This document shows, piece after piece, positions 16,118-25,160 of a DNA stretch of 64,000 nt. The DNA is from Prodigiosinella aquatilis (GTDB lineage Bacteria; Pseudomonadota; Gammaproteobacteria; Enterobacterales; Enterobacteriaceae), in contig CP128857.1 in assembly GCA_030388725.1 (NCBI GenBank), positions 1,116,001-1,180,000 of the forward strand, in the 5' to 3' direction. A program made the position numbers and the translations under genes. The notes beneath the pieces are model-generated. The model ran no database searches. It was not told the origin of the DNA and saw only the letters and a list, made by a program, of their open reading frames with translations. How positions within the stretch are numbered: the first letter of the stretch is position 1; every line of letters starts with the position of its first letter.

Positions 16118-18219
16118 GCGATCGCTATGTGATGGAATCCCTACTGCGTCCAGCGGTGGAGCTGTATACGGCGGGGACGGCCTGGAGTGCGACCTATATT
16201 TGTCTGACGGCCCCCTGGGCGGTTGCGCTGGCCCCTTCTGTCAGTTGGGTCACCGCTGCCGGCTTTGGCGTGTTGGCTCTTCAACGTACCCGGCAAGGAC
16301 TGCGTATCCTGCGTTACCGTCGCAATATCCGGCAGTTGCCCCGCTATGAATTGAGTAGCCGGCAAATCCCCGTCAGCCAGCGGTATTTGTTCCTGGGGCG
16401 CGGATTTCAGTGGACGCAAAAACACACGCAACGCCTGCTCGAAGCGCGGCGTCCTGAAGCAGAATATTATGTTCAGCCTTCGGTTATCTATCGTATGGCC
16501 CGGGATCTGGAAAAACGGCTGGAGTACAGCCTGCCGTGGCTGTGCCGATTGACCCAGGCGGATACGTTGCTCAATCCGGTACGCCCTTTACCGCCGGTGG
16601 GCGGTAGTCCTGTCTATCATGGCGTGGAGCCAAACGAAGGCGACGTGTTATATGATCTGAGCGAACGGGTGGGACACACACTGGTTATCGGTACCACCCG
16701 AGTGGGTAAGACTCGCCTGGCGGAGGTGCTGGTCACGCAGGATATTCGTCGTGGCGATGTCACGGTGATGTTCGATCCCAAAGGCGATGCCGATTTGCTC
16801 AAACGCATGTGGGCAGAGGCCCGACGGTCGGGCAGGGAACACGAGTTTTACGTCTTTCATCTGGGCTGGCCTGACATCAGTGCGCGCTATAACGCCATTG
16901 GCCGCTTCAGCCGCATCTCTGAGGTGGCCTCCCGCGTCGCGGGACAACTGTCTGGTGAAGGTAATTCGGCAGCGTTTCGTGAATTCGCCTGGCGTTTTGT
17001 GAACATCATTACCCGGGCGCTGGTCGCGCTCGGACAACGTCCTGATTACAGTCTGATCTTGCGCTATGTGACCAACATTGGCGAGCTCTATGAAACCTAC
17101 GTTGAGAACATGCTGGCGTCCCGGGCGCCTCATCTTCTGGAGCAGGTGGAAAACCTGTTGTCATCCGGCATGCTCAAAGAAAAGGACTTGCCGCGCAATA
17201 TGCAGGGTCAGGCCAATGCGCTGAGAGTGTGGGCCATTGAAATGACGCTGAGTTCTGATGAAGGGAAAAAGCTGTGGGATCCGGTGCTGGACGGCCTGCG
17301 TAGTGCCGTCCGCTATGACCGCACCTATTTTGACAAAATCGTGGCTTCCCTGTTGCCTCTGCTGGAGAAGCTGACTACCGGCAAAACCGCCGCGCTTCTG
17401 GCCCCGGATTACAATGATATGGACGACAAACGCCCCATCTTTGACTGGCAGGAGGTGATCCGCAAGAAAGGCATTGTCTATGTTGGCCTCGATGCGCTGT
17501 CCGACTCCGAGGTGGCCTCTGCCGTTGGCAACAGCATGTTTGCCGATCTGGTCTCTGTCGCCGGCCATATCTATAAATTTGGCCTTGCTGATGAAACCGA
17601 CGCGGCGACGCCAAAGAAAGTGCCGATTAACCTGCACTGTGACGAGTTCAATGAGCTGATGGGGGATGAGTTCATCCCGCTTATTAACAAGGGGGGCGGC
17701 GCCGGTATCCAGGTGACGGCGTATACGCAGACCCTGTCTGATATCGAGGCACGGGTGGGCAGCCGGGCGAAAGCCAATCAGGTGGTGGGTAATTTCAACT
17801 CGCTGATTATGCTGAGGGTGCGTGAAAACAGCACAGCAGAATTGCTGACCAAACAGTTACCCGAAGTGGACGTCTACAACAAAACCCTGACGTCTGGCGT
17901 GACCGACGTTTCTCGGCCGGGAGAAGGAACGGATTTTAACAGTAACGTGCAGGATCAGGTGACGCTGGCCAGAATGCCGATGATAACGCCGGCAGATATT
18001 ATCAACCTGCCCAAAGGCCAGGCATTTGCTTTGCTTGAGGGCGGACGCCTGTGGAAAATCCGGATGCCGCTGCCGGGAAGCGGTAACGACCTACTTATGC
18101 CGGAAAGTATCAGCCGCATCGCAGAGTACATGCAGCAGAATTATCGCACCGGTGAGACCTGGTGGACGGGCAGCACATTGCCTTCTGATGCCCTGGCGGC
18201 ATTATCCACGGAGGGATAA
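16114..18219 (+). CDS. traD: TraD conjugative coupling ATPase
   Basis: 701 residues from MSDRYVMESLL, following the coupled ATG. Two N-terminal membrane helices (about 20-65), then a VirD4/TraG ATPase with Walker A GTTRVGKTR near residue 195 and Walker B-like VTVMFDPKGD. It recruits the relaxosome to the type IV secretion channel (SXT/TOL TraD type, TIGR03743). A start at 15970 would lie inside the previous gene. Confidence 0.93.
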   Translation: MSDRYVMESLLRPAVELYTAGTAWSATYICLTAPWAVALAPSVSWVTAAGFGVLALQRTRQGLRILRYRRNIRQLPRYELSSRQIPVSQRYLFLGRGFQWTQKHTQRLLEARRPEAEYYVQPSVIYRMARDLEKRLEYSLPWLCRLTQADTLLNPVRPLPPVGGSPVYHGVEPNEGDVLYDLSERVGHTLVIGTTRVGKTRLAEVLVTQDIRRGDVTVMFDPKGDADLLKRMWAEARRSGREHEFYVFHLGWPDISARYNAIGRFSRISEVASRVAGQLSGEGNSAAFREFAWRFVNIITRALVALGQRPDYSLILRYVTNIGELYETYVENMLASRAPHLLEQVENLLSSGMLKEKDLPRNMQGQANALRVWAIEMTLSSDEGKKLWDPVLDGLRSAVRYDRTYFDKIVASLLPLLEKLTTGKTAALLAPDYNDMDDKRPIFDWQEVIRKKGIVYVGLDALSDSEVASAVGNSMFADLVSVAGHIYKFGLADETDAATPKKVPINLHCDEFNELMGDEFIPLINKGGGAGIQVTAYTQTLSDIEARVGSRAKANQVVGNFNSLIMLRVRENSTAELLTKQLPEVDVYNKTLTSGVTDVSRPGEGTDFNSNVQDQVTLARMPMITPADIINLPKGQAFALLEGGRLWKIRMPLPGSGNDLLMPESISRIAEYMQQNYRTGETWWTGSTLPSDALAALSTEG

Positions 18220-18971
18220 TGGCCGAGGAGAAAGTTCAACCCCGACAACAGACGGTCCCGCCCAAACAGCCCGGGCTGTTCATTACCTTGTTCTGGCTAC
18301 TGCCCTGGAAGATTATTGGGATCCTGCTGGCATCGCTATTGGTCAGTCTGCTTATCGAATATGCCGGCATGACATTTATCTGGGCCAGCGAAGGCGCAGA
18401 ACACAGCCGGCAGGTGATGCTGACGGAAAGTGGCTACTTGTCTGAAGGTTTCACCCGCAGCCTGATGCTATCACAGCCGGTGACGGTCATGAGTGTGTGG
18501 ATAAAACAGGCATATCAGTGGGTGTTCGTGGACAGCGGCTTTATCAGTTGGCTTAATCACGCCCGCCACATACAGGGGCAGGGCGGTGCTATTGAGGCAC
18601 TGAACCGGGTAGGCAGTTGGCTGGCGATGGCACTCTGGGATTATTTACAGGCCACGGTGTATGTAACGGTGATCTTCGCCATTCGCGTGGCTATTTTGGT
18701 GCTGTCGATACCGCTGTTCATTATGGTGAGCGTTACTGGCATCGTTGACGGACTCGTTCGTCGTGATTTACGCCGTTACGGCGCCGGTTATGAATCCAGT
18801 TTTGTTTATCATCATGCCAAGCGTTATGTGAAACCGGCGATGTATGGACCCTGTATGCTGTATCTGGCCTGGCCGACGGCGGTGTGGCCTAATCTGCTGC
18901 TGTTACCCTCGGCGATAATGTTGGGTTTTGTGCTGTCAGTGGTGACCGGGGCATTCAAAAAATATCTCTGA
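18219..18971 (+). CDS. ICE membrane protein, PFL_4697 family (TIGR03747)
   Basis: 250 residues with about four membrane helices (near 25-50, 140-170, 205-225, 228-245) and the motif YHHAKRYVKP typical of this family. It always follows traD in this ICE class. Here the operon is interrupted straight after it by cargo 1, so the junction at about 18975 is an insertion hotspot. Confidence 0.88.
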   Translation: MAEEKVQPRQQTVPPKQPGLFITLFWLLPWKIIGILLASLLVSLLIEYAGMTFIWASEGAEHSRQVMLTESGYLSEGFTRSLMLSQPVTVMSVWIKQAYQWVFVDSGFISWLNHARHIQGQGGAIEALNRVGSWLAMALWDYLQATVYVTVIFAIRVAILVLSIPLFIMVSVTGIVDGLVRRDLRRYGAGYESSFVYHHAKRYVKPAMYGPCMLYLAWPTAVWPNLLLLPSAIMLGFVLSVVTGAFKKYL

Positions 18972-19084
18972 ATGTGAAGAATATGGTAAAAGCATCCTAC
19001 AAAATATACTGTCTCATATTATACGTGTAATCTTCTTATTTCTGGGAATATTTTCATATTTCGTCTATCTGTAAGGAGGTTCAA

Positions 19085-19384
19085 ATGTCACGAGTTTATT
19101 CCCATCCGAAACGAAGTGAGGTAAGTCTGGAGCGTGTGCTTTTCGCGCTCAGCGATCCTATACGACTGAATATGGTAAGGATGCTTGCCTCTACCAAGAG
19201 AGTAAACAGCTTGTCACTTGGGCCTGGAATGCCAAGATCGACGATTACCCACCATACCCGCATATTGCGTGAGGCAGGGCTAACTCGGACAATACCAGAA
19301 GGCCGTAACTGTTGGATCAGCCTGCGCAGAAATCTTCTTAGCGACAAATTTCCAGGGCTTCTTGAAATTATCCTCAAAGATTAA
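19085..19384 (+). CDS. ArsR-family winged-helix regulator
   Basis: 99 residues. LFALSDPIRLNMVRMLAS and MPRSTITHHTRILREAGLTRT are the classic ArsR dimer helix and recognition helix-turn-helix. There is no CxC metal site, so it may sense a small molecule or redox state. TAAGGAGG precedes the start. It converges on the 5-aminolevulinate synthase operon with a shared terminator between, and is the likely regulator of that operon. It is not a backbone ICE gene. Confidence 0.85.
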   Translation: MSRVYSHPKRSEVSLERVLFALSDPIRLNMVRMLASTKRVNSLSLGPGMPRSTITHHTRILREAGLTRTIPEGRNCWISLRRNLLSDKFPGLLEIILKD

Positions 19385-19386
19385 AA

Positions 19387-19421
19387 TCTGGCATCAGATG
19401 CTAATAGCAATTGATGCCAGA
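19387..19421. terminator. Bidirectional terminator between arsR-like gene and cargo operon
   Basis: TCTGGCATCA and its exact complement TGATGCCAGA surround a 15-base loop, between convergent genes ending at 19384 and 19429. Confidence 0.75.
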
Positions 19422-19428
19422 ATGAATA

Positions 19429-20496
19429 TTATCCAAGCAATTCCAGTGATGACTCTTTAAGCAATAACTTTCTTTCACCAAGGTGAGTATAGCGGGCTGG
19501 TTCAGGAGTAACTGCGTGTTCTTGGATGTAATCCAGAGTTTCCTGTAATCGAACTGCTGCTTCGAGACCTGGGAACGATTGTGACGGCGGGGTGCCTTCT
19601 TTTACATAGCCGTATACATCACTGCATAGTTTGGAGAGCTTATAGATAGTCGCCAAATTCTCAACATTATTCTCTTGTTGTTTATCAATAATAATATTCT
19701 CACTTCCGTCTGAGTTCACTGACCATATGCGGAGATGATCGCAGTCCCAGGAAGGTGTATCGTATGTAATTCTGGAATGTATAACTTCTCCAAATTCATC
19801 CGTAAATGAGAAGTCAACATTTCTCTGACGCTGAATATTCACAAAACTGCTAAATCCAGTAACTGGGACACCATTAAGTTCAGCAGTAAGCAAAACCGTA
19901 TCGAGAATATGATCACCAGAAATGGAAAAGTCAGATCTCACCCCAGATACACTTTTAATACTGAGTGAGTGATTGTCATTACATATCCAGGTTATTAGGT
20001 CCAAGGGATGTATAACCTCACTCATCACACCGCATGTCGGTCTATAATCGTTGATGCGATTTTTCCCCCAGAAGAAACTTGCACGTATCAGTTTCCATTT
20101 TCTCTCAACAATCAGAGATTTCAGCAGAACAGTTGCAAAGGAATAACGTTCAACAAGGTCCAGTGCAAATCCGCTAAGGTTCTGGAGGCTGTTGCAAGCC
20201 GCTTTCCATCCATCTCCAGGCGTCGCTAAAGGCTTCTCGCAGATAATAAATCCATCGTAATTAGAAAGGGACTCAATGATGTTAATATGCTGACTATCCG
20301 TTGCACTAATAACGATGATTTCCGGTTTGAATTTTTCCAACGCATCCTTGATACTTTCATAACATGGCAATGTGTGCGAAATTTCCGTTCGATTTATATA
20401 TGCGAAATTAACTTCCTCTGTATGAGTAATGCTTTTGAACGCAGAATAAAATCGATTTCCTGCATACCCTAACCCAATAATAAGGATATTCATCAT
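19429..20496 (-). CDS. Gfo/Idh/MocA-family NAD(P)-dependent oxidoreductase
   Basis: 355 residues with an N-terminal dinucleotide fold (NILIIGLGYAGNRFYSAF) and CEKPLA (residues about 89-94), the lysine motif of this family. The C-terminal domain follows. These enzymes oxidise or reduce sugars, inositols and related alcohols; the substrate is not evident. Last gene of the operon, coupled to the acetyltransferase (its start overlaps that stop). In this context it may act on the aminolevulinate-derived product. Confidence 0.8.
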   Translation of the reverse strand: MMNILIIGLGYAGNRFYSAFKSITHTEEVNFAYINRTEISHTLPCYESIKDALEKFKPEIIVISATDSQHINIIESLSNYDGFIICEKPLATPGDGWKAACNSLQNLSGFALDLVERYSFATVLLKSLIVERKWKLIRASFFWGKNRINDYRPTCGVMSEVIHPLDLITWICNDNHSLSIKSVSGVRSDFSISGDHILDTVLLTAELNGVPVTGFSSFVNIQRQRNVDFSFTDEFGEVIHSRITYDTPSWDCDHLRIWSVNSDGSENIIIDKQQENNVENLATIYKLSKLCSDVYGYVKEGTPPSQSFPGLEAAVRLQETLDYIQEHAVTPEPARYTHLGERKLLLKESSLELLG

Positions 20497-20987
20497 TAAA
20501 TTTCCCGCATGAATAGAGTTTCAACTTCAGGAGTGAATCCCTGCGCTAAGTAAAACGTTTCAGATCCTGACGTTGACTCTAGAAGAATTTTTGAAACATT
20601 CCTTTCAGAAAACCATTCTGTTAGCGACTTCAATAATGAGGCTGCCACTCCCTGCCTTCGAAAAGAGGGGTCAACGACTACTGACTGAACCCAGCCACAG
20701 TATCCTGATATACAATCTCGGGCAGGTGCCCTGCGATCAATGATACCTGTCGAGCAACCAATAACTTTTTGGCCAATTAAAGCGACAAAAATTCTTATGC
20801 CTGTGTCGTACTCCAACACATCATAAAGCCATTGCCGATACTGCTCTCTCCAGATATACCGTTCCTCTTGTGTCCGGCATGCGTAAGACGTAGAGGATGG
20901 TTTTTCAAGAAGACAGGACCGAAACCGTATTAGATCGTCAATCTGGCATCTTTCAGCTTGTTGTATGAGGAAAGACGTTGTCTCCAT
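20496..20987 (-). CDS. GNAT acetyltransferase
   Basis: 163 residues. VQSVVVDPSFRRQGVAASLL is the acetyl-CoA-binding motif A (R/QxxGxG/A), with LLESTSGSETFYLAQGF as motif B. GNAT enzymes acetylate amines; here the amine of 5-aminolevulinate or a derivative is a reasonable target, for maturation or self-protection. It lies between the synthase and the oxidoreductase with almost no spacing. Confidence 0.82.
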   Translation of the reverse strand: METTSFLIQQAERCQIDDLIRFRSCLLEKPSSTSYACRTQEERYIWREQYRQWLYDVLEYDTGIRIFVALIGQKVIGCSTGIIDRRAPARDCISGYCGWVQSVVVDPSFRRQGVAASLLKSLTEWFSERNVSKILLESTSGSETFYLAQGFTPEVETLFMREI

Positions 20988-22220
20988 TTATACAGCCTCT
21001 GCCTTAATGATATTTTGGGCGACAAGAGGGATCCCGAAGTATTCAAAAGTTTCTCTGAGTGAGGATGCCAAGTGCATGATTTGTTGGCGGGTGTGATTCG
21101 GTGTTGCGTTAACGCGAAAACGTTCTGTCCCGACGGGAACGGAGGGAAAGTTAATTGGTTGCAGATAGACATGGTGCTCTTTCAGCAAGCGCTCAGCGGC
21201 CGCGCGGCATTTACCGGCGTCTCCGACAAGGATAGGGATAACGTGAGTGCTGGAACACGACATTACAGGGATCTTCATTTCATCCAGTGCAAATCTTAGT
21301 AATGTCGAATTATTATGCAGACTCTCTCTTAATTCCTGATGGTCTTTTAAGTAATTCAGGCTGGCAAGACATCCAGCAACGATCGCGGGCGGTAGTGAAG
21401 TTGTGAAGATGAAACCGGTGGCAAAGGAACGTATGGTATCAATAACGATTGCTGAGCTCGCAATGTATCCACCGATAAGGCCAATAGCTTTCCCCATCGT
21501 TCCCTGAATAATATCAATTTGATCTGCCACATGCATTTCATCCGCTTTGCCTGCACCTCTATTGCCATACATACCGATGGCGTGTACTTCATCCAGAAAT
21601 GTCATGGCATTATATTTTTTTGCCAGCCTGATGATTTCCGGAATAGGTGAAATATCACCATCCATTGAATAAATAGATTCAAATACAATCAATTTCTTAC
21701 GTTCTAATGGATAAGCAGAAAGAATTTCCTCAAGATGTTTAACATCATTATGGCGAAATATTTCCTTCTGAACCTTTACTGCCCGTATTCCGTTAATTAT
21801 CGAGGCATGATTAAGTTCATCACTGATAATTACTACATCATCCATTAGGTGCAATAGGCATTGTAATGTCGCATCGTTGGAACTAAATCCGGTAGGAAAA
21901 ACTAATGCAGCCTCCTTATTATGCCATTCAGCCAAGCTGGATTCCAGTTTCTCAAAGAGTTCGTGGTTTCCACCAATATTTCTGGAGCCTCCTGCACCAG
22001 CTCCATACAGATCAACAGCAGTATGCATAGCCGTTCTTACCACTGGGTGTTGGGACATCCCCAAGTAATCATTGCTGCACCATACTACAGCAGAAGAATG
22101 GTCTGCTGTAATATCTGCAAGAGGGTACTTGCCGCAAATTCTATTCAGCGTAACAAAATTTCTGTATTGGCCAGATTTTTTTAAAGCCTCAACCTTTTCA
22201 CTAAAGAAAATTTCGTACAT
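20988..22220 (-). CDS. 5-aminolevulinate synthase (PLP-dependent alpha-oxoamine synthase)
   Basis: 410 residues, the usual bacterial length. Conserved blocks: CSNDYLGMSQHP, GGSRNIGGNHELFEKLE, DELNHASIINGI, ESIYSMDGDISPI, DEVHAIG (210-216), GTMGKAIG with PLP lysine K244, and FTTSLPP. It condenses glycine and succinyl-CoA to 5-aminolevulinate. Enterobacteria make this precursor by the C5 (glutamyl-tRNA) route and lack this enzyme, so the gene is foreign. Synthases of this type outside haem pathways usually feed secondary metabolites. No acyl-CoA ligase for the C5N unit is present. Confidence 0.85.
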   Translation of the reverse strand: MYEIFFSEKVEALKKSGQYRNFVTLNRICGKYPLADITADHSSAVVWCSNDYLGMSQHPVVRTAMHTAVDLYGAGAGGSRNIGGNHELFEKLESSLAEWHNKEAALVFPTGFSSNDATLQCLLHLMDDVVIISDELNHASIINGIRAVKVQKEIFRHNDVKHLEEILSAYPLERKKLIVFESIYSMDGDISPIPEIIRLAKKYNAMTFLDEVHAIGMYGNRGAGKADEMHVADQIDIIQGTMGKAIGLIGGYIASSAIVIDTIRSFATGFIFTTSLPPAIVAGCLASLNYLKDHQELRESLHNNSTLLRFALDEMKIPVMSCSSTHVIPILVGDAGKCRAAAERLLKEHHVYLQPINFPSVPVGTERFRVNATPNHTRQQIMHLASSLRETFEYFGIPLVAQNIIKAEAV

Positions 22221-22234
22221 ATTAATCTCCCAAA

Positions 22235-23392
22235 TTATTGTGCGTCGTTGCTTATGAACTTTTTCATCAGATGAATAATAAGTGCTAAAAGAGCCACGAA
22301 TATTGAGAATAACGGTAATGAGCTTGAATGGAGATGATTATTCAAAATAGTGGCACCCATCACTACCCCTATTGACCCACCTGCATAATTTGCAGATGAA
22401 TTCCAACCAATTAGTGACGTGGTATGTTCTGGTGCGTAATTGATCAGGGAATGCTGCTGCGGAGCGATACTTGACCATCCTGCGAGCCCCCAGAAAAACG
22501 TGCCAGCCAAACACAAGTAAAATGAACCATACCCAAAGGCGATAAAACTACTCATTAACAAAGCAATCAGGATAAGAGTGGTTAACCAGGGTGAAATTAA
22601 TTTATCTATGACTTGCCCTACAAACATAGCGCCGATCAATCCGCCAATACCCCAGAACCAGATCAGCATTGGAATTTCCCGCCCCATACCTTTATCTGCG
22701 CTTATTTCTGCAATAAAAGTATAAAGTCCCAGGGAAGCGATACCAGTTAGCAACGTGACCATTAGTGTCATCAGGGGTAATCTGGAAGTCAGTGCGGACA
22801 ATCGTTCCTTCAGAGGAATGGCCTTTGGTGCTGAAAACGTTAGTCTATTGAGAAGCATTCCTGCCAGAGAAATTATACCTAACAGGGCGATCAGCCCAAT
22901 AGTTGCCCGCCATCCAAATCTATTTTCTACCATCAGGCCGGCAGGAACCCCTAGGGCTGTGCCCACGCTAAGTCCTGCAAGTACTAATGCTAATGCTCTT
23001 CCTTTATGCGACTCATCAACCATACCGGCCGCACAGGCAGAGGTCAGTGGTGAGAAGATACCTGCGCCACACCCTGCAAATAACCTAGAGAACAAAAGCC
23101 AACTGAGGGAATGAGACAGCAGCGTGATCAGATTCCCTACAATAAAAATGACGATACCTGAAATCAACGCAAAACGGGCAGATGTTCGGGAAGCAAAGAC
23201 AGGGGCAAGTAAAGGGGCTGAAACAGCATAGGCTGCAGTGAATAATGCTACACCTAAGCCAATGCTGCCTTGTGTCGTTTGCAAGTCTTTCGCCATGGAA
23301 GGTAACAGTCCTGCCAACACGTAGGCATCCAGCCCAAGAGCAAACGTCCCTATGACCAGCGGCCAGAGTCGCCAGAGGTTTCCATTAGTCAT
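22235..23392 (-). CDS. MFS efflux transporter
   Basis: 385 residues with about 12 membrane helices and the drug-proton antiporter signature in the loop after helix 2 and helix 5 (SVGTALGVPAGLMVENRFGW). It is similar to the AraJ/chloramphenicol-resistance type. First gene of the cargo 1 operon, 14 bases upstream of the synthase, so it probably exports the product or gives self-resistance. Confidence 0.82.
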   Translation of the reverse strand: MTNGNLWRLWPLVIGTFALGLDAYVLAGLLPSMAKDLQTTQGSIGLGVALFTAAYAVSAPLLAPVFASRTSARFALISGIVIFIVGNLITLLSHSLSWLLFSRLFAGCGAGIFSPLTSACAAGMVDESHKGRALALVLAGLSVGTALGVPAGLMVENRFGWRATIGLIALLGIISLAGMLLNRLTFSAPKAIPLKERLSALTSRLPLMTLMVTLLTGIASLGLYTFIAEISADKGMGREIPMLIWFWGIGGLIGAMFVGQVIDKLISPWLTTLILIALLMSSFIAFGYGSFYLCLAGTFFWGLAGWSSIAPQQHSLINYAPEHTTSLIGWNSSANYAGGSIGVVMGATILNNHLHSSSLPLFSIFVALLALIIHLMKKFISNDAQ

Positions 23393-23401
23393 GTTTATCC
23401 T

Positions 23402-23418
23402 ATGTTAAAATTTAACAT
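23402..23418. promoter_or_regulatory. 17-bp palindrome upstream of the cargo 1 operon
   Basis: ATGTTAAAATTTAACAT is a perfect palindrome 10 bases before the transporter start, overlapping its leader. It is a fitting operator for a dimeric winged-helix protein such as the ArsR-like regulator at 19085. Confidence 0.55.
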
Positions 23419-23850
23419 TTCTGCTAAGAACAATATTTCAAATGTTCCACATTTATCGAACATTTAGAATGTTGTTCCTGAGCACCTTCATCGTCAATAA
23501 GGAAATGATGCTATTTTTTGATATAAATCAAATTTTTTCCCTAATAAAGGGCCGAGTCAACTTTAAGAATTGCTACCTCCTCCATAGTTTTTCGATGGTT
23601 GTAACTGAGTTTTGCTCGGAAAATGTAACTGAGAGAAATCACGCTTTTTAAACGCTCAAATTGAGTTTATAAGCTCTTAGAGATGAAGGACTCCTGGATG
23701 CTTAGTACAAAACATCCCTTGCTTTGCTGTTTGACTACTCCCCGCCAATTACTTTTTTAATTATCACCGCGCCATAAATAGTTTCCTGCTGCTCTCCCTG
23801 TTTGGTTGCGTCAGTCTTTCCCCGCAACCTTAAACACACAGGAGAGCGTC
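23419..23850. other. Noncoding AT-rich stretch, right edge of cargo 1
   Basis: About 430 bp without a credible gene. A 69-codon frame at 23442 has no ribosome site and looks random. It must hold the promoter of the cargo 1 operon on one side and, near 23760-23840, that of the resumed conjugation operon (AGGAGAGCG before the RAQPRD gene). Confidence 0.5.
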
Positions 23851-24165
23851 ATGCGCCCAACCCCCGGAATCTACGTGCTGCTGCTGGCTATGTGCAGCTT
23901 CAGCACGTTCCAGACGCAGGCTTCCGAAAAAGATGAACTGGCTTTGGTGATGCGTCAGCTTGACCAGGTTCAGGCCGGTCTCGACAGAGCTCGAGTCGTG
24001 GCCAATCAGAATGACCAGAATGCCCGCTTTTACTTCGACTATCTCAGTGCAACACGCGATATCACCACGATGAAACAAGGTATTGCGCATTATCTGGAAC
24101 CGTCCCGGGCTCAGCCTTCGGTGCCAATGTCAGTCACCGGTCAGTACCGTGAGGAGGGACGCTAA
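23851..24165 (+). CDS. RAQPRD-family ICE protein
   Basis: 104 residues with a signal peptide (VLLLAMCSFSTFQTQAS). The motif region after residue 35 (LDQVQAGLDRARVVANQND...YFDYLSATRDI) fits the RAQPRD family (TIGR01690). AGGAGAGCGTC upstream fixes this ATG. In uninterrupted ICEs it follows the PFL_4697 gene directly, so cargo 1 was inserted between them. Confidence 0.8.
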   Translation: MRPTPGIYVLLLAMCSFSTFQTQASEKDELALVMRQLDQVQAGLDRARVVANQNDQNARFYFDYLSATRDITTMKQGIAHYLEPSRAQPSVPMSVTGQYREEGR

Positions 24166-24410
24166 TGGCCATGACCAGTGCTCAGCAGTCAGGCTGGAGT
24201 GCCGGCACCGGCGGTGGCATGGAGCCGGCATCTCTCAATCTTCTCATTCTGGGACTCCTCGGGGCGGTACTTTTTCTGTTTGTTGCCTGGGTGCTGGTGA
24301 CCGCCTACCGCGGCGTCTCTGATAAATCCATTCCCATGAGCAAGCTGCCGGAGACGGCTATTCGTCTGGTTGTGCTGCTGCTCCTGACACTCTTCTTCTT
24401 TTTTCACTGA
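24165..24410 (+). CDS. ICE membrane protein, PFL_4701 family (TIGR03758)
   Basis: 81 residues with two membrane helices (LLILGLLGAVLFLFVAWVLV and LVVLLLLTLFFFF), separated by a short basic loop. Size and place match the family. It is probably a VirB3/TraL-scale inner membrane component of the channel. Confidence 0.85.
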   Translation: MAMTSAQQSGWSAGTGGGMEPASLNLLILGLLGAVLFLFVAWVLVTAYRGVSDKSIPMSKLPETAIRLVVLLLLTLFFFFH

Positions 24411-24425
24411 AGTAAGGATAATTCA

Positions 24426-24776
24426 ATGAAGTTAATGACTTTCTTTCGAAACAGGTTTGCGCTGCTGGCAGGCAGTACCCTGTTTTATGTCGGCAATGCG
24501 CTGGCTGACTTGCCGTCAATCGAGCAGCCGACTTCCGGCGGCGGGAGCGGCACATACGCCACTATCAAAGGTTATCTGCGTGATGGCCTGACCCTGGGTG
24601 GTCTGGTGATAGCGGCGGTTGCCTTCATCGTGGTCGCCAATGCGGCCATCAGCTGTTTCCATCACGTCCGTCAGGGTAAGGCGACCTGGACGGAGTTTGG
24701 CACCTTCGTGATCATCGGTGTCATTTTGCTAGTGGTGGTTATTTGGCTTGTCACCAAAGCCAGCGACATTCTTTAA
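24426..24776 (+). CDS. ICE pilin-like membrane protein, PFL_4702 family (TIGR03745)
   Basis: 116 residues with a cleavable N-terminus (ending near NALA) and two hydrophobic helices in the mature part (GGLVIAAVAFIVVANAAI and VIIGVILLVVVIWLVT). This is the organisation of conjugative pilins such as TraA/VirB2, and the family is the likely pilus subunit of type G systems. Confidence 0.83.
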   Translation: MKLMTFFRNRFALLAGSTLFYVGNALADLPSIEQPTSGGGSGTYATIKGYLRDGLTLGGLVIAAVAFIVVANAAISCFHHVRQGKATWTEFGTFVIIGVILLVVVIWLVTKASDIL

Positions 24777-24785
24777 GGGGGCAGT

Positions 24786-25160
24786 ATGGCCGTGATCGAG
24801 TTTTTACCCGACCGTCTGAATACCCCGCCCGTTGTCTGGAAAGGCTTCACTGCCGGTGAGTTCCTGCTGGCGGCTGCGGTGGGGTTTCTGCTCGGTATTC
24901 CCGTTTCCCTCCCCCTGGTCTTCATCCCCGCAGTGGGCTGGATTGCGATCCCGACCTGCATGCTGATCATGCCCATCATGGTTGTGTTTATTGGTGGCCG
25001 CTGGGTCAGCAATTACAAACGCGGCAAACCGGATAACTATCTCTGGAGGCGGTTGGAGGAGTTGCGTGCTCGCGCTGGGCTTTTCCGGGGGCTGGTCATT
25101 CACAGTCAGGCGTGGGCGCTGCGGCGTACGCGTCCCTTTAAACGGGGAGCCATCCAATGA
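24786..25160 (+). CDS. ICE membrane protein, TIGR03750 family
   Basis: 124 residues; two membrane helices at about 25-75, then a basic cytoplasmic tail (YKRGKPDNYLWRRLEELRAR). It resembles TraL-type proteins that link the pilin to the ATPase. Overlaps the next gene by 4 bases. Confidence 0.83.
   Translation: MAVIEFLPDRLNTPPVVWKGFTAGEFLLAAAVGFLLGIPVSLPLVFIPAVGWIAIPTCMLIMPIMVVFIGGRWVSNYKRGKPDNYLWRRLEELRARAGLFRGLVIHSQAWALRRTRPFKRGAIQ

Noticed and set aside
20988..22220. C5N-unit biosynthesis
   Set aside because: The acyl-CoA ligase and amide synthase that define C5N clusters are absent.
23442..23651. 69-codon frame in the gap beside cargo 1
   Set aside because: No ribosome site, random-looking sequence, sits where promoters must be.
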